A stretch of 64,000 nucleotides of DNA from Peptoniphilaceae bacterium AMB_02 (GCA_036321625.1 CP143259.1:2282001-2346000), one strand, 5' to 3'. Positions 52,423-60,881 are shown, counted from the stretch's first letter. Notes: generated by a model not told the origin, from the letters alone. Program-made: numbers and translations.

Positions 52423-53619
52423 TTATGCAAACAGATTCTTAAGTCCTGACAATGATCTGACTCCTAAGAATAATGAAGCAGCTACTACTATTATTCCAAG
52501 AATTAAAAGCCACTTAGGATGTTTATATTCACCCACAACCTTTTTATTGCCGGAAGCAAGGAGAACTGTACCTAATGTCAATGGCAATATCAGTCCATTC
52601 AAAGATCCCGCTAATATAAGTAATTTAACCGGTCTTCCTATAGTTATAAAGATTATTGTAGATATTGCAATAAAACCGATTATCCATTTATTCTGATTAT
52701 CCTTAACAATTGGTGAGAAACTAGTTAAGAATGATACTGAAGTATAGGCAGCTCCTATTATGGAAGATATTCCCGCAGCCCATAGTACTATACCGAAGAA
52801 TTTATATCCTATGTTTCCGGCAGCCAGTTGAAATGCTGAAGCTGGTGGATTTGCCGGGTCTAGTTGTAGTCCTTTAGATACTACTCCAAGAACAGCTATA
52901 AAAAGTAATACTCTCATCAAGGTTGCTATTCCCATACCGGTTAAAGCCGATCTATCAATCTCTTTAAGTCTATCTTCTCCAGAAATTCCTGCATCCAGTA
53001 GTCTATGTCCACCTGAAAACGTAATATATCCTCCAACAGTTCCTCCAAGTAGAGTTACTATTGCGAAGATAGGTATTTGATCAGGTACAAAAGTTTTTGA
53101 TATTGCCTCCCCAACAGGTGGTGAAGTTGAGAATGCAACATATCCAACTAGTATTATCATTGCTCCACCTAGTACTTTGGTTAAGGTATCCATTGCTTTT
53201 CCGGCTTCTTTAGATAAGAATATTCCAATAGCTATGATACCGCATATACCAGCCGCAATCTTTGTATCAAGCCCGAAGATTACATTTATTCCGAGTGCTG
53301 CTCCTCCTATATTTCCTATATTAAATGCCAATCCACCCAGGGCGACCAGAAATGCTACAAAATGTCCGAGTCCGGGTAGTACATTATTTGCTATATCCTG
53401 GCCTCTCATGCCGGATACTCCAATTATTCTCCATACGTTTAACTGCGCAATAAGCGACATAATTACCGAAACCAGAATTACAAAACCAAAAGTAGCTCCA
53501 AGATCGGAAGTAAATGTTGCAGTTTGTGTTAGGAATCCAGGTCCAATAGCGGAAGTTGCCATTAGGAACGCTGCTCCTAAAAGTATAGATAAACTCTTAT
53601 CCTTTTTATTATCAACCAA
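52423..53619 (-). CDS. NRAMP-family transporter (YcsG-like) of the pxp operon
   Basis: A 398-residue membrane protein with about 11 helices of the NRAMP fold. It opens LGAAFLMATSAIGPGFLTQTATFT, the position of the DPGN metal motif of true NRAMPs, which is GPG here, so metal binding by the classical residues is unlikely. Position between pxpA and pxpB matches Bacillus ycsG, and a 5-oxoproline or similar organic-acid substrate is a reasonable inference. The conserved GGTVGGYITFSGGHRLLDAG segment follows helix 5. Confidence 0.8.
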   Translation of the reverse strand: MVDNKKDKSLSILLGAAFLMATSAIGPGFLTQTATFTSDLGATFGFVILVSVIMSLIAQLNVWRIIGVSGMRGQDIANNVLPGLGHFVAFLVALGGLAFNIGNIGGAALGINVIFGLDTKIAAGICGIIAIGIFLSKEAGKAMDTLTKVLGGAMIILVGYVAFSTSPPVGEAISKTFVPDQIPIFAIVTLLGGTVGGYITFSGGHRLLDAGISGEDRLKEIDRSALTGMGIATLMRVLLFIAVLGVVSKGLQLDPANPPASAFQLAAGNIGYKFFGIVLWAAGISSIIGAAYTSVSFLTSFSPIVKDNQNKWIIGFIAISTIIFITIGRPVKLLILAGSLNGLILPLTLGTVLLASGNKKVVGEYKHPKWLLILGIIVVAASLFLGVRSLSGLKNLFA

Positions 53620-53631
53620 TTAAATGTCCTC

Positions 53632-54402
53632 CTATAAAAATTCTCTTAAGCTTTTTACTTCTATCCCCTCTGAGATTAGGTTCTCTCTAATGACACGTAC
53701 GAATTCAACCGCCTCAGGGTTGTCTCCATGTACACAGATTGAGTCCGCTACGATTTCAATCTCACTTCCATCAGCTGCGACTACTTTTCCTTCGAGTACC
53801 ATTCTTTTAATTCTTTCTATGGCAACATTTTTATCGTGGATTACTGCTCCGGGCAGTTTCCTGCTTACTAAAGTACCATCAGAGTTATACGCTCTATCGG
53901 CAAATACCTCTTGTGCTACTCTTAAGCCTCTTTCTTTTGCTCTTTTGGCAATATAGCTTCCAGAAAGTGCAAGTAGGATGATATTCTTATCTACATCTAA
54001 AATACCGCTAATTACTTCCTCCGCCAATTCCGGTTTGACACAGGCAGTATTGTAGAATGCACCGTGTAACTTAACATGTTGTATCTTCTCGCCATGAGCA
54101 GCTGCAAAAGCACTTAATGCACCTAATTGATAGATCATGTAAGCCCTTGCTTCGCTAGGAGTTACATCTAAATTTCGTCTACCAAATCCCATTAAGTCAG
54201 GATATCCGGGATGAGCTCCTACTGCAACATTGTTTGCAACAGCCTCTTTCACGGTTTTCTCCATAATCAACGGATCGCCTGCATGCCATCCACATGCTAG
54301 ATTTACACTAGTGACATGCTTAATTACCTCTTCGTCAAGACCCATTACATATGCTCCAAAACCTTCTCCGATATCAGAGTTTAAATCAACTACGCCTTTC
54401 AA
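53632..54402 (-). CDS. pxpA: 5-oxoprolinase subunit PxpA (LamB/YcsF family)
   Basis: A 256-residue LamB/YcsF protein, the third 5-oxoprolinase subunit. Features are VDLNSDIGEGFGAYVMGLDEEVIKHVTSVNLACGWHAGDPLIM, VAVGAHPGYPDLMGFGRRNL, QHVKLHGAFYN and ADSICVHGDNPEAV, with the conserved Asp and His of a polysaccharide-deacetylase-like site. The start is TTG, with GGAGGGAGATTA upstream. It is the first gene of pxpA-ycsG-pxpB-pxpC. The operon recycles or uses pyroglutamate as a glutamate source. Confidence 0.95.
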   Translation of the reverse strand: MKGVVDLNSDIGEGFGAYVMGLDEEVIKHVTSVNLACGWHAGDPLIMEKTVKEAVANNVAVGAHPGYPDLMGFGRRNLDVTPSEARAYMIYQLGALSAFAAAHGEKIQHVKLHGAFYNTACVKPELAEEVISGILDVDKNIILLALSGSYIAKRAKERGLRVAQEVFADRAYNSDGTLVSRKLPGAVIHDKNVAIERIKRMVLEGKVVAADGSEIEIVADSICVHGDNPEAVEFVRVIRENLISEGIEVKSLREFL

Positions 54403-54641
54403 TAATCTCCCTCCATTCTTACTTCAGCTCAATAGTTTTATTCTTCTAATATTTTTAGATTAGAATATAAATCATTTATCTATTAACTGAAGATAAACTT
54501 GATATTTTAATTATATCAGTAATCTATCTTTTTTGCTATACTTTGGTAGTGTGTTAGTATGTATTGCTATCTTTGTATTAACATATTTAATAATATGTAC
54601 TATAATAGATTTATAATTAAACATAATAATGAGGTGATCCT

Positions 54642-54914
54642 ATGACCAGAATTAGTCTACTTGAATCGGTAGTAGTTGCTGTCATCAGCATGTTGGTTGT
54701 TTTTGCGGTTTTAATGCTTATTGCATTCTTAATTTATACTTTAAATATAATAAGCTCGAATTTGCAAGAAAAACAAAAACCTACCGAGACTGTTAGAGAA
54801 ATTCTGTCTATCAGTGACGAAGAGACTATTGCCATTATTTCCGCAACTTTAGCTGCATACCTGGGAGCGGAACTATCAGATTTCAAAATAAGAAATATAA
54901 GAGGTCTTGATTGA
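54642..54914 (+). CDS. sodium pump decarboxylase gamma subunit (OadG-like)
   Basis: A 90-residue membrane-anchored protein with one N-terminal helix (VVVAVISMLVVFAVLMLIAFLIYTL) and a short cytosolic part ending EETIAIISATLAAYLGAELSDFKIRNIRG, standard for the OadG/MmdD gamma/delta subunit. It assembles the membrane complex of oxaloacetate, methylmalonyl-CoA or glutaconyl-CoA decarboxylase. GAGGTGATCCT precedes the ATG. First of three subunit genes in a row. Confidence 0.82.
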   Translation: MTRISLLESVVVAVISMLVVFAVLMLIAFLIYTLNIISSNLQEKQKPTETVREILSISDEETIAIISATLAAYLGAELSDFKIRNIRGLD

Positions 54915-54944
54915 GTTTTTAACATATTATACTAGGAGGATATA

Positions 54945-55311
54945 ATGAGGAGATTTTTAATTAATGTAAACGGAAAATCATATGAAGTAGAGGTAGAAGA
55001 ATTGGGAGGTGCTCCATCAATGCCTCAACAGCAGATTGTGCAGCCGATTCCTCAACCGGTTCAGCCGGTTGTGAAAACACAAGCTGTAAACACGATGGGT
55101 GAAGAGGTCACCGCTCCTATGCCGGGTGTAATATTAAAACTCAATGTCAAGGAAGGTGACAGTGTAAACTCAGGTGATACTTTACTGATTCTTGGAAGCT
55201 ATGAAGATGGAAAATGAGATAGTTTCACCTATAGATGGAAAAGTCATCCAAGTACTTACATCAGAAGGAGCTAATGTCAATACTTCAGATAAGCTGTTAA
55301 TAATCGGATGA
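54945..55311 (+). pseudogene. biotin carboxyl carrier subunit of Na+-pumping decarboxylase, frameshifted
   Basis: Starts at an ATG with AGGAGGATATA before it. Residues 1-85 follow the family: a beta strand KSYEVEVEE, a Pro/Gln/Val-rich linker, then TAPMPGVILKLNVKEGDSVNSGDTLLIL. The biotin motif should read EAMKMENEI; one extra G near 55194 (CTTGGAAGC for CTTGAAGC) gives GSYEDGK and a stop at 55217. In the other frame the true ending resumes: EAMKMENEIVSPIDGKVIQV through LLIIG, to a TGA at 55309-55311. As read the protein lacks the biotinylated Lys. A sequence error, a real mutation or a programmed shift are all possible. Confidence 0.88.
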
Positions 55312-55327
55312 TATAAAGGAGGATATT

Positions 55328-56524
55328 ATGCTTTTAAATGTATTTTCAAATTTCTTGTCCCAAACCGGTTTTGCGATTATAGATATTGGACAGGTAATTA
55401 TGCTTCTAATCTCCTTTATACTACTATACTTAGCCATTGCAAAGGGTTTTGAACCACTTTTATTAATACCTATTGCTTTTGGAATGTTACTTGCAAACTT
55501 ACCCGGTGCTGATATTATGAAAGAACCGGTAGTTGAAATTATCAAAGATCCTATAACCGGAGAATTGGTATCTAAGACAAAAGAGGTAGGGGGATTACTT
55601 TATTACCTTTATCAAGGTGTTAAACTTGGAATATATCCACCTCTAATCTTTTTGGGTGTAGGTGCAATGACTGATTTTGGTCCATTGATAGCAAATCCTA
55701 AGAGTATACTGCTAGGTGCAGCTGCTCAATTCGGAATATTTGCAACTTTTCTAGGCGCAATAGCAATGGACGCATCCGGACTCGTACCCTTTACAGCTCA
55801 AGAAGCTGCATCCATAGGAATCATTGGGGGTGCAGACGGACCTACAGCTCTATACTTAACATCAAAATTAGCACCACATCTTCTAGGACCGATTGCCGTA
55901 GCTGCATATTCCTACATGGCACTTGTTCCGATAATCCAGCCTCCAATAATGAAGGCTCTGACTACCAAAGAAGAGAGAGCAATTGTAATGAAACAGCTAC
56001 GACCTGTTTCAAAATTAGAACGAATTTTATTTCCAATACTAGTAACTTTAGCAGTAGCCTTAATTCTGCCATCAGCTACCACACTAATAGGAATGCTGAT
56101 GTTGGGAAATCTGTTTAGAGAAGCGCTCATTGTTGAAAGACTTTCACTTACTGCACAAAATGAACTTATCAATATAGTAACCATTTTCTTGGGTGTCACC
56201 GTAGGAGCCACTGCAAATGCCGCGACTTTCTTTACCATAAAAACACTCAGTATTATAGGACTCGGATTAATTGCATTTTCTATAGGGACTGCATCGGGTG
56301 TTCTATTCGGTAAATTAATGTCTAAGCTCTCAGGAGGAAAGATAAACCCACTTATCGGAGCAGCAGGCGTCTCAGCAGTGCCAATGGCTGCAAGAGTTGC
56401 CCAAAAAGTTGGTCAAGAGGAAAATCCAAGAAACTTCTTACTTATGCATGCCATGGGTCCAAATGTAGCAGGAGTTATCGGCTCAGCAATTGCAGCGGGA
56501 ATGTTACTAAACTTTTTTAGTTAG
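55328..56524 (+). CDS. sodium ion-translocating decarboxylase beta subunit (OadB/GcdB-like)
   Basis: A 398-residue integral membrane subunit that couples carboxybiotin decarboxylation to Na+ export. Landmarks are [67 protein letters not shown] with the conserved Na+-site Asp, [16 protein letters not shown] and [21 protein letters not shown]. Nine or more helices. The order gamma, biotin carrier, beta lacks an alpha carboxyltransferase gene here; it must be supplied from elsewhere. AAAGGAGGATATT precedes the ATG. A strong terminator follows. Confidence 0.94.
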   Translation: MLLNVFSNFLSQTGFAIIDIGQVIMLLISFILLYLAIAKGFEPLLLIPIAFGMLLANLPGADIMKEPVVEIIKDPITGELVSKTKEVGGLLYYLYQGVKLGIYPPLIFLGVGAMTDFGPLIANPKSILLGAAAQFGIFATFLGAIAMDASGLVPFTAQEAASIGIIGGADGPTALYLTSKLAPHLLGPIAVAAYSYMALVPIIQPPIMKALTTKEERAIVMKQLRPVSKLERILFPILVTLAVALILPSATTLIGMLMLGNLFREALIVERLSLTAQNELINIVTIFLGVTVGATANAATFFTIKTLSIIGLGLIAFSIGTASGVLFGKLMSKLSGGKINPLIGAAGVSAVPMAARVAQKVGQEENPRNFLLMHAMGPNVAGVIGSAIAAGMLLNFFS

Positions 56525-56560
56525 CCGGCAAAAAAGAGAAGCCTCACGAAACGTTAAGAT

Positions 56561-56606
56561 AAAAACGGTTTTACAAAATCATCTCATTTTGTAAAACCGT
56601 TTTTTA
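56561..56606 (+). terminator. terminator of the decarboxylase operon
   Basis: AAAAACGGTTTTACAAAAT, short loop, ATTTTGTAAAACCGTTTTTT: a 19-bp stem followed by T. Confidence 0.93.
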
Positions 56607-56620
56607 CTTCCATTACTGTT

Positions 56621-57025
56621 TAATATATTAAATGGGGTCAGGCTTCATTTAGTTGTTTTTTATCTTTGATATACACTGCGCTGCATATTATATCGATGAT
56701 TATTATATATTACTCTATTACTCATTCTTTCAATTATTAGTTCCTCTCTTTATTAAATACTTTTATCCTACTAAACCTTACAAAACCGCTGCCACTCCGC
56801 CAACACTCTTGTATTCTCAATTTTCCATACTTTTAAGAGCATGGTAAAAGGTTGTAAAAAAGAAGCATCGCGTCGAATGCTTCTTTTTTGTATTAATATT
56901 TTTTGTTTCTGATTCGTACCTAGATCTATATTTCTTACCTTAGCTAGAATATTTGATTAAGTAGAGCATAGGATTTTTATACATAAAAAGTTGTTTTATG
57001 AAGCCTGACCCCGTTTAATATATTA
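56621..57025. repeat. 405-bp element with 28-bp inverted ends (GGGGTCAGGCTTCAT motif)
   Basis: The 28 bases from 56621 (TAATATATTAAATGGGGTCA then GGCTTCAT) are repeated in inverse at 56998-57025 with one mismatch. The interior has no convincing gene, but contains a hairpin AAGAAGCAT...ATGCTTCTTTTTT near 56865-56895. The right arm overlaps the stop codon of the gene at 57023. It looks like a non-autonomous or REP-type element. Confidence 0.7.
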
Positions 57026-57475
57026 TATTCTTGAGTCGATTAGAAAGTATTTGTTTGCGGTTTCATCGTAAATTATTAGGAGTGTATCGTCTAATACTTT
57101 GATTTCTTTGTATTTTAAGGGATGGTCTATTTCTATTTGGGTTGCTTTTTCTTTTTCAAAGTAATTGTTACATCCACGAATCAGTGCTATTTGTTCTTGG
57201 CTAAATTCTTGTTTCATTTTGTTTTTGTCGAGTATGGTATTTTCCATGTTTGAGTTTGTAGTTAGTACATAGAATCTTATTCCGTCTCCGAAGAAACTTG
57301 GTTCGGGTAGGTGTTTTTCTTGAAGTGAAACACTTTTAGGTATGTGTATTCTGTATTTTTCTTCCAAGTCCGTGAATTTTCCCATTAGCCCACCCATTTC
57401 TATGAATATCCATAAAAATATCAGACAGATTATGAATACGATGGTAAATCCTTTGGATTTAAATATTTTTTTCAT
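57023..57475 (-). CDS. hypothetical protein with N-terminal membrane anchor
   Basis: A 150-residue protein of unknown family. It begins MKKIFKSKGFTIVFIICLIF, a basic end followed by one transmembrane helix or uncleaved signal (residues 9-26), then a mostly polar extracytoplasmic domain with a likely mixed alpha/beta fold ending LLIIYDETANKYFLIDSRI. No Cys lipobox. It follows the GNAT gene by eight nt. Its stop overlaps the right arm of the inverted-repeat element. Confidence 0.5.
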   Translation of the reverse strand: MKKIFKSKGFTIVFIICLIFLWIFIEMGGLMGKFTDLEEKYRIHIPKSVSLQEKHLPEPSFFGDGIRFYVLTTNSNMENTILDKNKMKQEFSQEQIALIRGCNNYFEKEKATQIEIDHPLKYKEIKVLDDTLLIIYDETANKYFLIDSRI

Positions 57476-57483
57476 AATTTCCT

Positions 57484-58041
57484 CTATAACTTTTTGTAAT
57501 CTTCTTTTACAAGTCCATAGACTACTAAATCGGATAGTCCTATATTTGACATGTCTCCTTGTTTTAGAACTCCTTCTTTTATCAGTCCGGATTTTTGCAT
57601 GACTCTTCCCGATGCGGGATTGTGTATGGAGTGCTTAGATTCTACTCTATTTACATCCACTTCTTCAAAAAAGAATTCTAAAACCCTCTCAAGGGCTTCG
57701 GTCATATACCCATGATTCCAGTAAAGATCGCTTAAGCAGTATCCAATTGTTACGGAAGATATACTTTCATTTGAGTCAACCACTGATATGACTCCAATAT
57801 TTTCGTTGTTTTCTTTTAGTATTATTGCCCATTGATAAAAGTCTTTTCTTCTATATTCCCTCTGCCATAAAGTGATTATCTCTTTAGTTTCTAATTCTGA
57901 TGGATGAGGTTTCCATGTAAGATAGGTGGTTACAGTTTCTAAAGATGCCCAATTCTCATACATATGTTTTGAGTCTTCAAGTTCAAATCGTCTAAATAAT
58001 AGTCTTTCAGATTCCAGGTTAACCGTTCCTTTATGATTCAT
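57484..58041 (-). CDS. GNAT-family N-acetyltransferase, RimJ/RimL type
   Basis: A 185-residue GNAT acetyltransferase of the Acetyltransf_3 group. Landmarks are LESERLLFRRFELEDSKHMYENW at the start, YQWAIILKENNENIGVISVV, the acetyl-CoA region IGYCLSDLYWNHGYMTEALERVLEFFFEE, and VNRVESKHSIHNPASGRVMQKSGLIKEGVLK. These modify protein N-termini, antibiotics or small amines; target unknown. GAGGAGAAAGAAT precedes the ATG. Confidence 0.85.
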   Translation of the reverse strand: MNHKGTVNLESERLLFRRFELEDSKHMYENWASLETVTTYLTWKPHPSELETKEIITLWQREYRRKDFYQWAIILKENNENIGVISVVDSNESISSVTIGYCLSDLYWNHGYMTEALERVLEFFFEEVDVNRVESKHSIHNPASGRVMQKSGLIKEGVLKQGDMSNIGLSDLVVYGLVKEDYKKL

Positions 58042-58053
58042 ATTCTTTCTCCT

Positions 58054-58338
58054 CTATTCAGAAATTGCGGCTCTAAATACCCTTTCACCATTTCCGTCTA
58101 TAATTATTATATTCATATTTTTCTTAAGTTTCTCCACAATATTATCAGTTTTACAAAAATCATCTACAAAGACTTTATAATACCCTTCAGTCATACTGAT
58201 TATTTCTTTATCTCTGCCTGAAAATACTGATGTACCTATAAGTAGTGATTTAACATCCTCATTTAAAGGTAGATTATTCCATTTTATTTTTTTATTTATC
58301 AATTGTTTTATATCTTTAGTTTTTAATTGTTCTAACAT
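58054..58338 (-). CDS. small hypothetical protein
   Basis: A 94-residue soluble protein that I do not recognise. From MLEQLKTKDIKQLINKKIKW to the VFRAAISE end it has alternating helices and strands and a strand NIIIIDGNGERV. GGAGGATTAAA, which contains the stop of the upstream HTH gene, sets the start at 58338. It belongs to the same unit as the DUF2975 and HTH genes. Confidence 0.5.
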   Translation of the reverse strand: MLEQLKTKDIKQLINKKIKWNNLPLNEDVKSLLIGTSVFSGRDKEIISMTEGYYKVFVDDFCKTDNIVEKLKKNMNIIIIDGNGERVFRAAISE

Positions 58339-58339
58339 T

Positions 58340-58558
58340 TTAATCCTCCACGTATTCAAGAATGTCGCCAGGTTGACAGTTAAGTGCTTTGCAAATCCCG
58401 TCAAGCGTGGTAAATCTTATGGCTTTTGCTTTTTCATTTTTGAGAATACTTATATTTGCCATAGTTATTCCAACGGTTTCCGACAATTCAGTAACCGACA
58501 TCTTCCTCTTTGCCAACATTACATCTAAATTAACTCTAATAGCCATATCCCACCTCAA
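58340..58558 (-). CDS. XRE-type (YozG-like) helix-turn-helix regulator
   Basis: A 72-residue protein made of one HTH: MAIRVNLDVMLAKRKMSVTELSETVGITMANISILKNEKAKAIRFTTLDGICKALNCQPGDILEYVED, the compact YozG/HTH_26 type. Its start overlaps the end of the DUF2975 gene by four bases, the standard DUF2975-HTH pairing. It probably regulates its own operon through the inverted repeat at the promoter (59051-59095). Confidence 0.9.
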   Translation of the reverse strand: MRWDMAIRVNLDVMLAKRKMSVTELSETVGITMANISILKNEKAKAIRFTTLDGICKALNCQPGDILEYVED

Positions 58559-59025
58559 ATCGTAAGTTCATTTTCAGTTTTATAGTTTATTGCTATGAGT
58601 AACAGTTTCTTTAAAACCGATGCAAAAAGTGCAATAGCTATCATTGCGAGTCCTGCAATTATCAATGTCAGATAGGCTGCACTGAATGGAACTCTAAGTA
58701 TTAAGAGTATGAATACAGATATTGTATACATCACAAAAATCGATGCTGTACAGTATTTTATTCTATCCAGTGACAGTGCCGAGGACTCACTAAACACTTC
58801 CTTGGCTTCAGCCATTTTAAGTAGTTTCCATGTTTCAAGTATCGCTATATATAACGGAATTAAGGATATATAAACGACAATTAATCCAGGATATCTAAGT
58901 TTAGCAAATTCACTATATGTATTTGCCATGTTTTCTGCCATCTGAGGCATGATAAAAACTGCTATTGCAGTAATTATTAGTACCAAGACTACGATTATAA
59001 TTTTAAGAATGTTTTCGGTCTTCAT
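58555..59025 (-). CDS. DUF2975 membrane protein (YoaS-like)
   Basis: A 156-residue membrane protein with four helices, in the order helix, YSEFAKLRYPGLIVVYISLIPLYIAILETWKLL, ASIFVMYTISVFILLILRVPF, AYLTLIIAGLAMIAIALFASVLKKLL. The pattern and the overlapping YozG-like gene identify DUF2975. Function unknown. A full sigma-A promoter lies just upstream (59050-59078), and GGAGGTGGATAT precedes the ATG. Confidence 0.82.
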   Translation of the reverse strand: MKTENILKIIIVVLVLIITAIAVFIMPQMAENMANTYSEFAKLRYPGLIVVYISLIPLYIAILETWKLLKMAEAKEVFSESSALSLDRIKYCTASIFVMYTISVFILLILRVPFSAAYLTLIIAGLAMIAIALFASVLKKLLLIAINYKTENELTI

Positions 59026-59049
59026 ATATCCACCTCCTGTGATATATTG

Positions 59050-59095
59050 ATTATAGCATATTATTTATCGTTTATCAATAAATACTATGCTATAA
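59050..59095 (-). promoter_or_regulatory. promoter and inverted-repeat operator of the DUF2975-HTH operon
   Basis: On the minus strand TTGATA (59073-59078), 17 nt, TATAAT (59050-59055). TTATAGCATA (59051-59060) is repeated in inverse at 59086-59095, so one arm covers the -10 box. Confidence 0.7.
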
Positions 59096-59117
59096 AGAAA
59101 AGCCTTTTGTCCTTTTA

Positions 59118-59146
59118 TTGCCATTCGTTGATATTTATCCTATAAT
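59118..59146 (+). promoter_or_regulatory. sigma-A promoter of the YheO-type regulator gene
   Basis: TTGCCA (59118-59123), 17 nt, TATAAT (59141-59146), 28 nt before the start codon. Confidence 0.85.
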
Positions 59147-59173
59147 AGAATAAAGTTCATCGAGGAGGCAAAT

Positions 59174-59845
59174 ATGGCAAATACAATTTCAAGTTATTTT
59201 AAATTGGTCGAGTTTCTAGGAATTACTCTCGGTCCCGATTATGAAGTTGTTTTATATGACTTGCATAATATCGACAAAGGAATAGTGGCGATTGCCAATG
59301 GTCATGTGAGTGGTAGAAGTTTAGGATCTCCTCTATCTGTAAAGCACCTGGATGCATTAGAGCGTCAAGATTTGCAATCGATAGACTATGACACTAATTA
59401 CAATGCTCTTGCAGGAAATAACAAATTGCTTAGATCTTCTACGCTATATATCAAAGACGATGGCAAGATTATAGGCTTATTATGCATTAATTTTGACGAC
59501 AGTAAGTACAAGGATATAAGCCGTACAATTATGGAATTATGTCATCCTAATGAGCTTATTACTAAAAATGCTTTTGAATCCATAGATGAAATCGAACTGT
59601 CTTATGAATCCGACTCACTGGGTATGACAGTCGATGATATTGCCATGTCGGCGATTAAGAAGGTTATGGGAAATCTGCAAATCGGAGAAAAGTTAACTAA
59701 AAAAGATAGAATGTCAGTCGTTGCTGCAATGCATGAGAAGGGAATCTTCAATCTAAAGGGTAGTGTCAGCCTGGTAGCTAAGGAATTGTCCTGTTCTGAA
59801 GCTACGATTTACAGATATATTCAAAATCTTGATACAACTATATAG
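59174..59845 (+). CDS. YheO-type transcriptional regulator (PAS-like plus HTH_22)
   Basis: A 223-residue DNA-binding regulator. The N-terminal YheO/PAS_6 domain covers LGPDYEVVLYDLHNIDKGIVAIANGHVSGRSLGSPLS and GIIGLLCINFDDS-type sequence; the C-terminal HTH_22 reads KLTKKDRMSVVAAMHEKGIFNLKGSVSLVAKELSCSEATIYRYIQNL. Family members control amino-acid or amine catabolism genes in several bacteria. Its target is unknown; the PrcB-domain gene follows 59 nt downstream. CGAGGAGGCAAAT precedes the ATG. Confidence 0.88.
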   Translation: MANTISSYFKLVEFLGITLGPDYEVVLYDLHNIDKGIVAIANGHVSGRSLGSPLSVKHLDALERQDLQSIDYDTNYNALAGNNKLLRSSTLYIKDDGKIIGLLCINFDDSKYKDISRTIMELCHPNELITKNAFESIDEIELSYESDSLGMTVDDIAMSAIKKVMGNLQIGEKLTKKDRMSVVAAMHEKGIFNLKGSVSLVAKELSCSEATIYRYIQNLDTTI

Positions 59846-59904
59846 TTTTTGCTTTTTAGGGTATATATAGACTAGAGAAATAACTATTAGAAAAGGAGAA
59901 TAAT

Positions 59905-60264
59905 ATGAACTTTAATGTAATCCACACCATGCCTGAGGAAATGGAGGATATGTATCCGCTTCTTCAAGATAAGAAGGGATACTATATTATGCTGCTGGAT
60001 AAGGTCTATATTTTTATTGGAGCAGGTATCAAGCCCAAGGAAGGATATCAAATAGCGGTTTCGAAGGTTGTGCTTGAAAATAATTCATTACTAGTAGATG
60101 TAACTGAAACAGCACCTGAAGGTGGTAAATTATATAAACCAAACCCTTCGTACCCTTATACTGTACTTGCTTTCGATGTTTCAAAATCTGATTTTGCAGA
60201 TATTAGATCCACCATTGTTAGAAATACAAAAACCTTAAAGACATACGACTTAATAACCATCTAG
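59905..60264 (+). CDS. stand-alone PrcB-domain protein
   Basis: A 119-residue protein consisting of a PrcB-like domain: YYIMLLDKVYIFIGAGIKPKEGYQIAVSKVVLENNSLLVDVTETAP followed by NPSYPYTVLAFDVSKSD. In spirochaetes PrcB is part of a protease complex, but here there is no signal peptide and no protease neighbour, so the function is open. AAAAGGAGAATAAT precedes the ATG. Probably transcribed with the YheO-type regulator. Confidence 0.65.
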   Translation: MNFNVIHTMPEEMEDMYPLLQDKKGYYIMLLDKVYIFIGAGIKPKEGYQIAVSKVVLENNSLLVDVTETAPEGGKLYKPNPSYPYTVLAFDVSKSDFADIRSTIVRNTKTLKTYDLITI

Positions 60265-60324
60265 GTTATTATTAAACTTAGCTTCGATACTTATCAAGTT
60301 TTACTAATGTTTTATCAAAAAAAC

Positions 60325-60366
60325 AAAAAGAGCAGATAAGGTAATTATCCTATAGCTGCTCTTTTT
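60325..60366. terminator. bidirectional terminator
   Basis: AAAAAGAGCAG-ATAAGG...TCCTAT-AG-CTGCTCTTTTT between the PrcB-domain gene and folA. Confidence 0.92.
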
Positions 60367-60383
60367 AGTTTTAAATGTTAAAT

Positions 60384-60881
60384 TTATTTACAATATTCGC
60401 AGTATTTATAGACAAGGTCTCCTTCTGCTTTTTCTTCCCCTACTTCCACTTCTCTCCAACCCGGTAGCTCGTCTAGATTAGGAATGCAAGTATCCCAATC
60501 TTCATAACACTTCGCAACCTTTGTGATATGAGCTCTACGGCATCTACCAATCATTTGTTGAACAAGCTCTCCTCCACCTATTAAAAATACTTCTTTCTCG
60601 CCATTTGGATTGAGTTCTTCAAGTTTCTCATCTAATTCGTCTATGGAGTTTACTACTATAATTCCATCTCTTTTATAATCAGGATTACGGGTAACCACTA
60701 TATTGGTTCGCCCCGGAAGCGGTTTTTGATCAGGCAATGATTCGAATGTCTTTCTTCCCATTATCAATATTCCGCCCATGGTTATTTTCTTAAATCTTTG
60801 AAGATCCTCGCTTATTTTAAAAAGCATGTCTCCGTCAACACCTATACTCCAGTTCTCGTCAATAGCAAAAATTAAATTCAT
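60384..60881 (-). CDS. folA: dihydrofolate reductase
   Basis: NADPH-dependent reductase making tetrahydrofolate, cytosolic. The 165 residues fit: MNLIFAIDENWSIGVDGDMLFKISEDLQRFKKIT with the substrate Asp near residue 27, MGRKTFESLPDQKPLPGRTNIVVTRN, VFLIGGGELVQQMI with the cofactor Gly run, and the end strand DLVYKYCEYCK. The Trp that usually follows the first Leu-Pro is Phe-Lys here, a mild deviation. No thymidylate synthase gene is adjacent. Its ATG overlaps the end of the upstream gene by four bases. Confidence 0.9.
   Translation of the reverse strand: MNLIFAIDENWSIGVDGDMLFKISEDLQRFKKITMGGILIMGRKTFESLPDQKPLPGRTNIVVTRNPDYKRDGIIVVNSIDELDEKLEELNPNGEKEVFLIGGGELVQQMIGRCRRAHITKVAKCYEDWDTCIPNLDELPGWREVEVGEEKAEGDLVYKYCEYCK

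Noticed and set aside
53177-53623. A 148-codon open frame opposite the NRAMP-type transporter gene
   Set aside because: It is the antisense shadow of a conserved membrane protein gene and has no ribosome-binding site.
50646-54402. The pxp operon as the missing hydantoinase step of creatinine breakdown
   Set aside because: PxpA, PxpB and PxpC form a 5-oxoprolinase unrelated in sequence to ATP-dependent HyuA/HyuB N-methylhydantoinase.
56653-56847. A 64-codon open frame inside the inverted-repeat element
   Set aside because: Composition is Tyr/Phe/Ile-rich as expected of translated AT-rich DNA, there is no ribosome-binding site, and the predicted peptide resembles no family.
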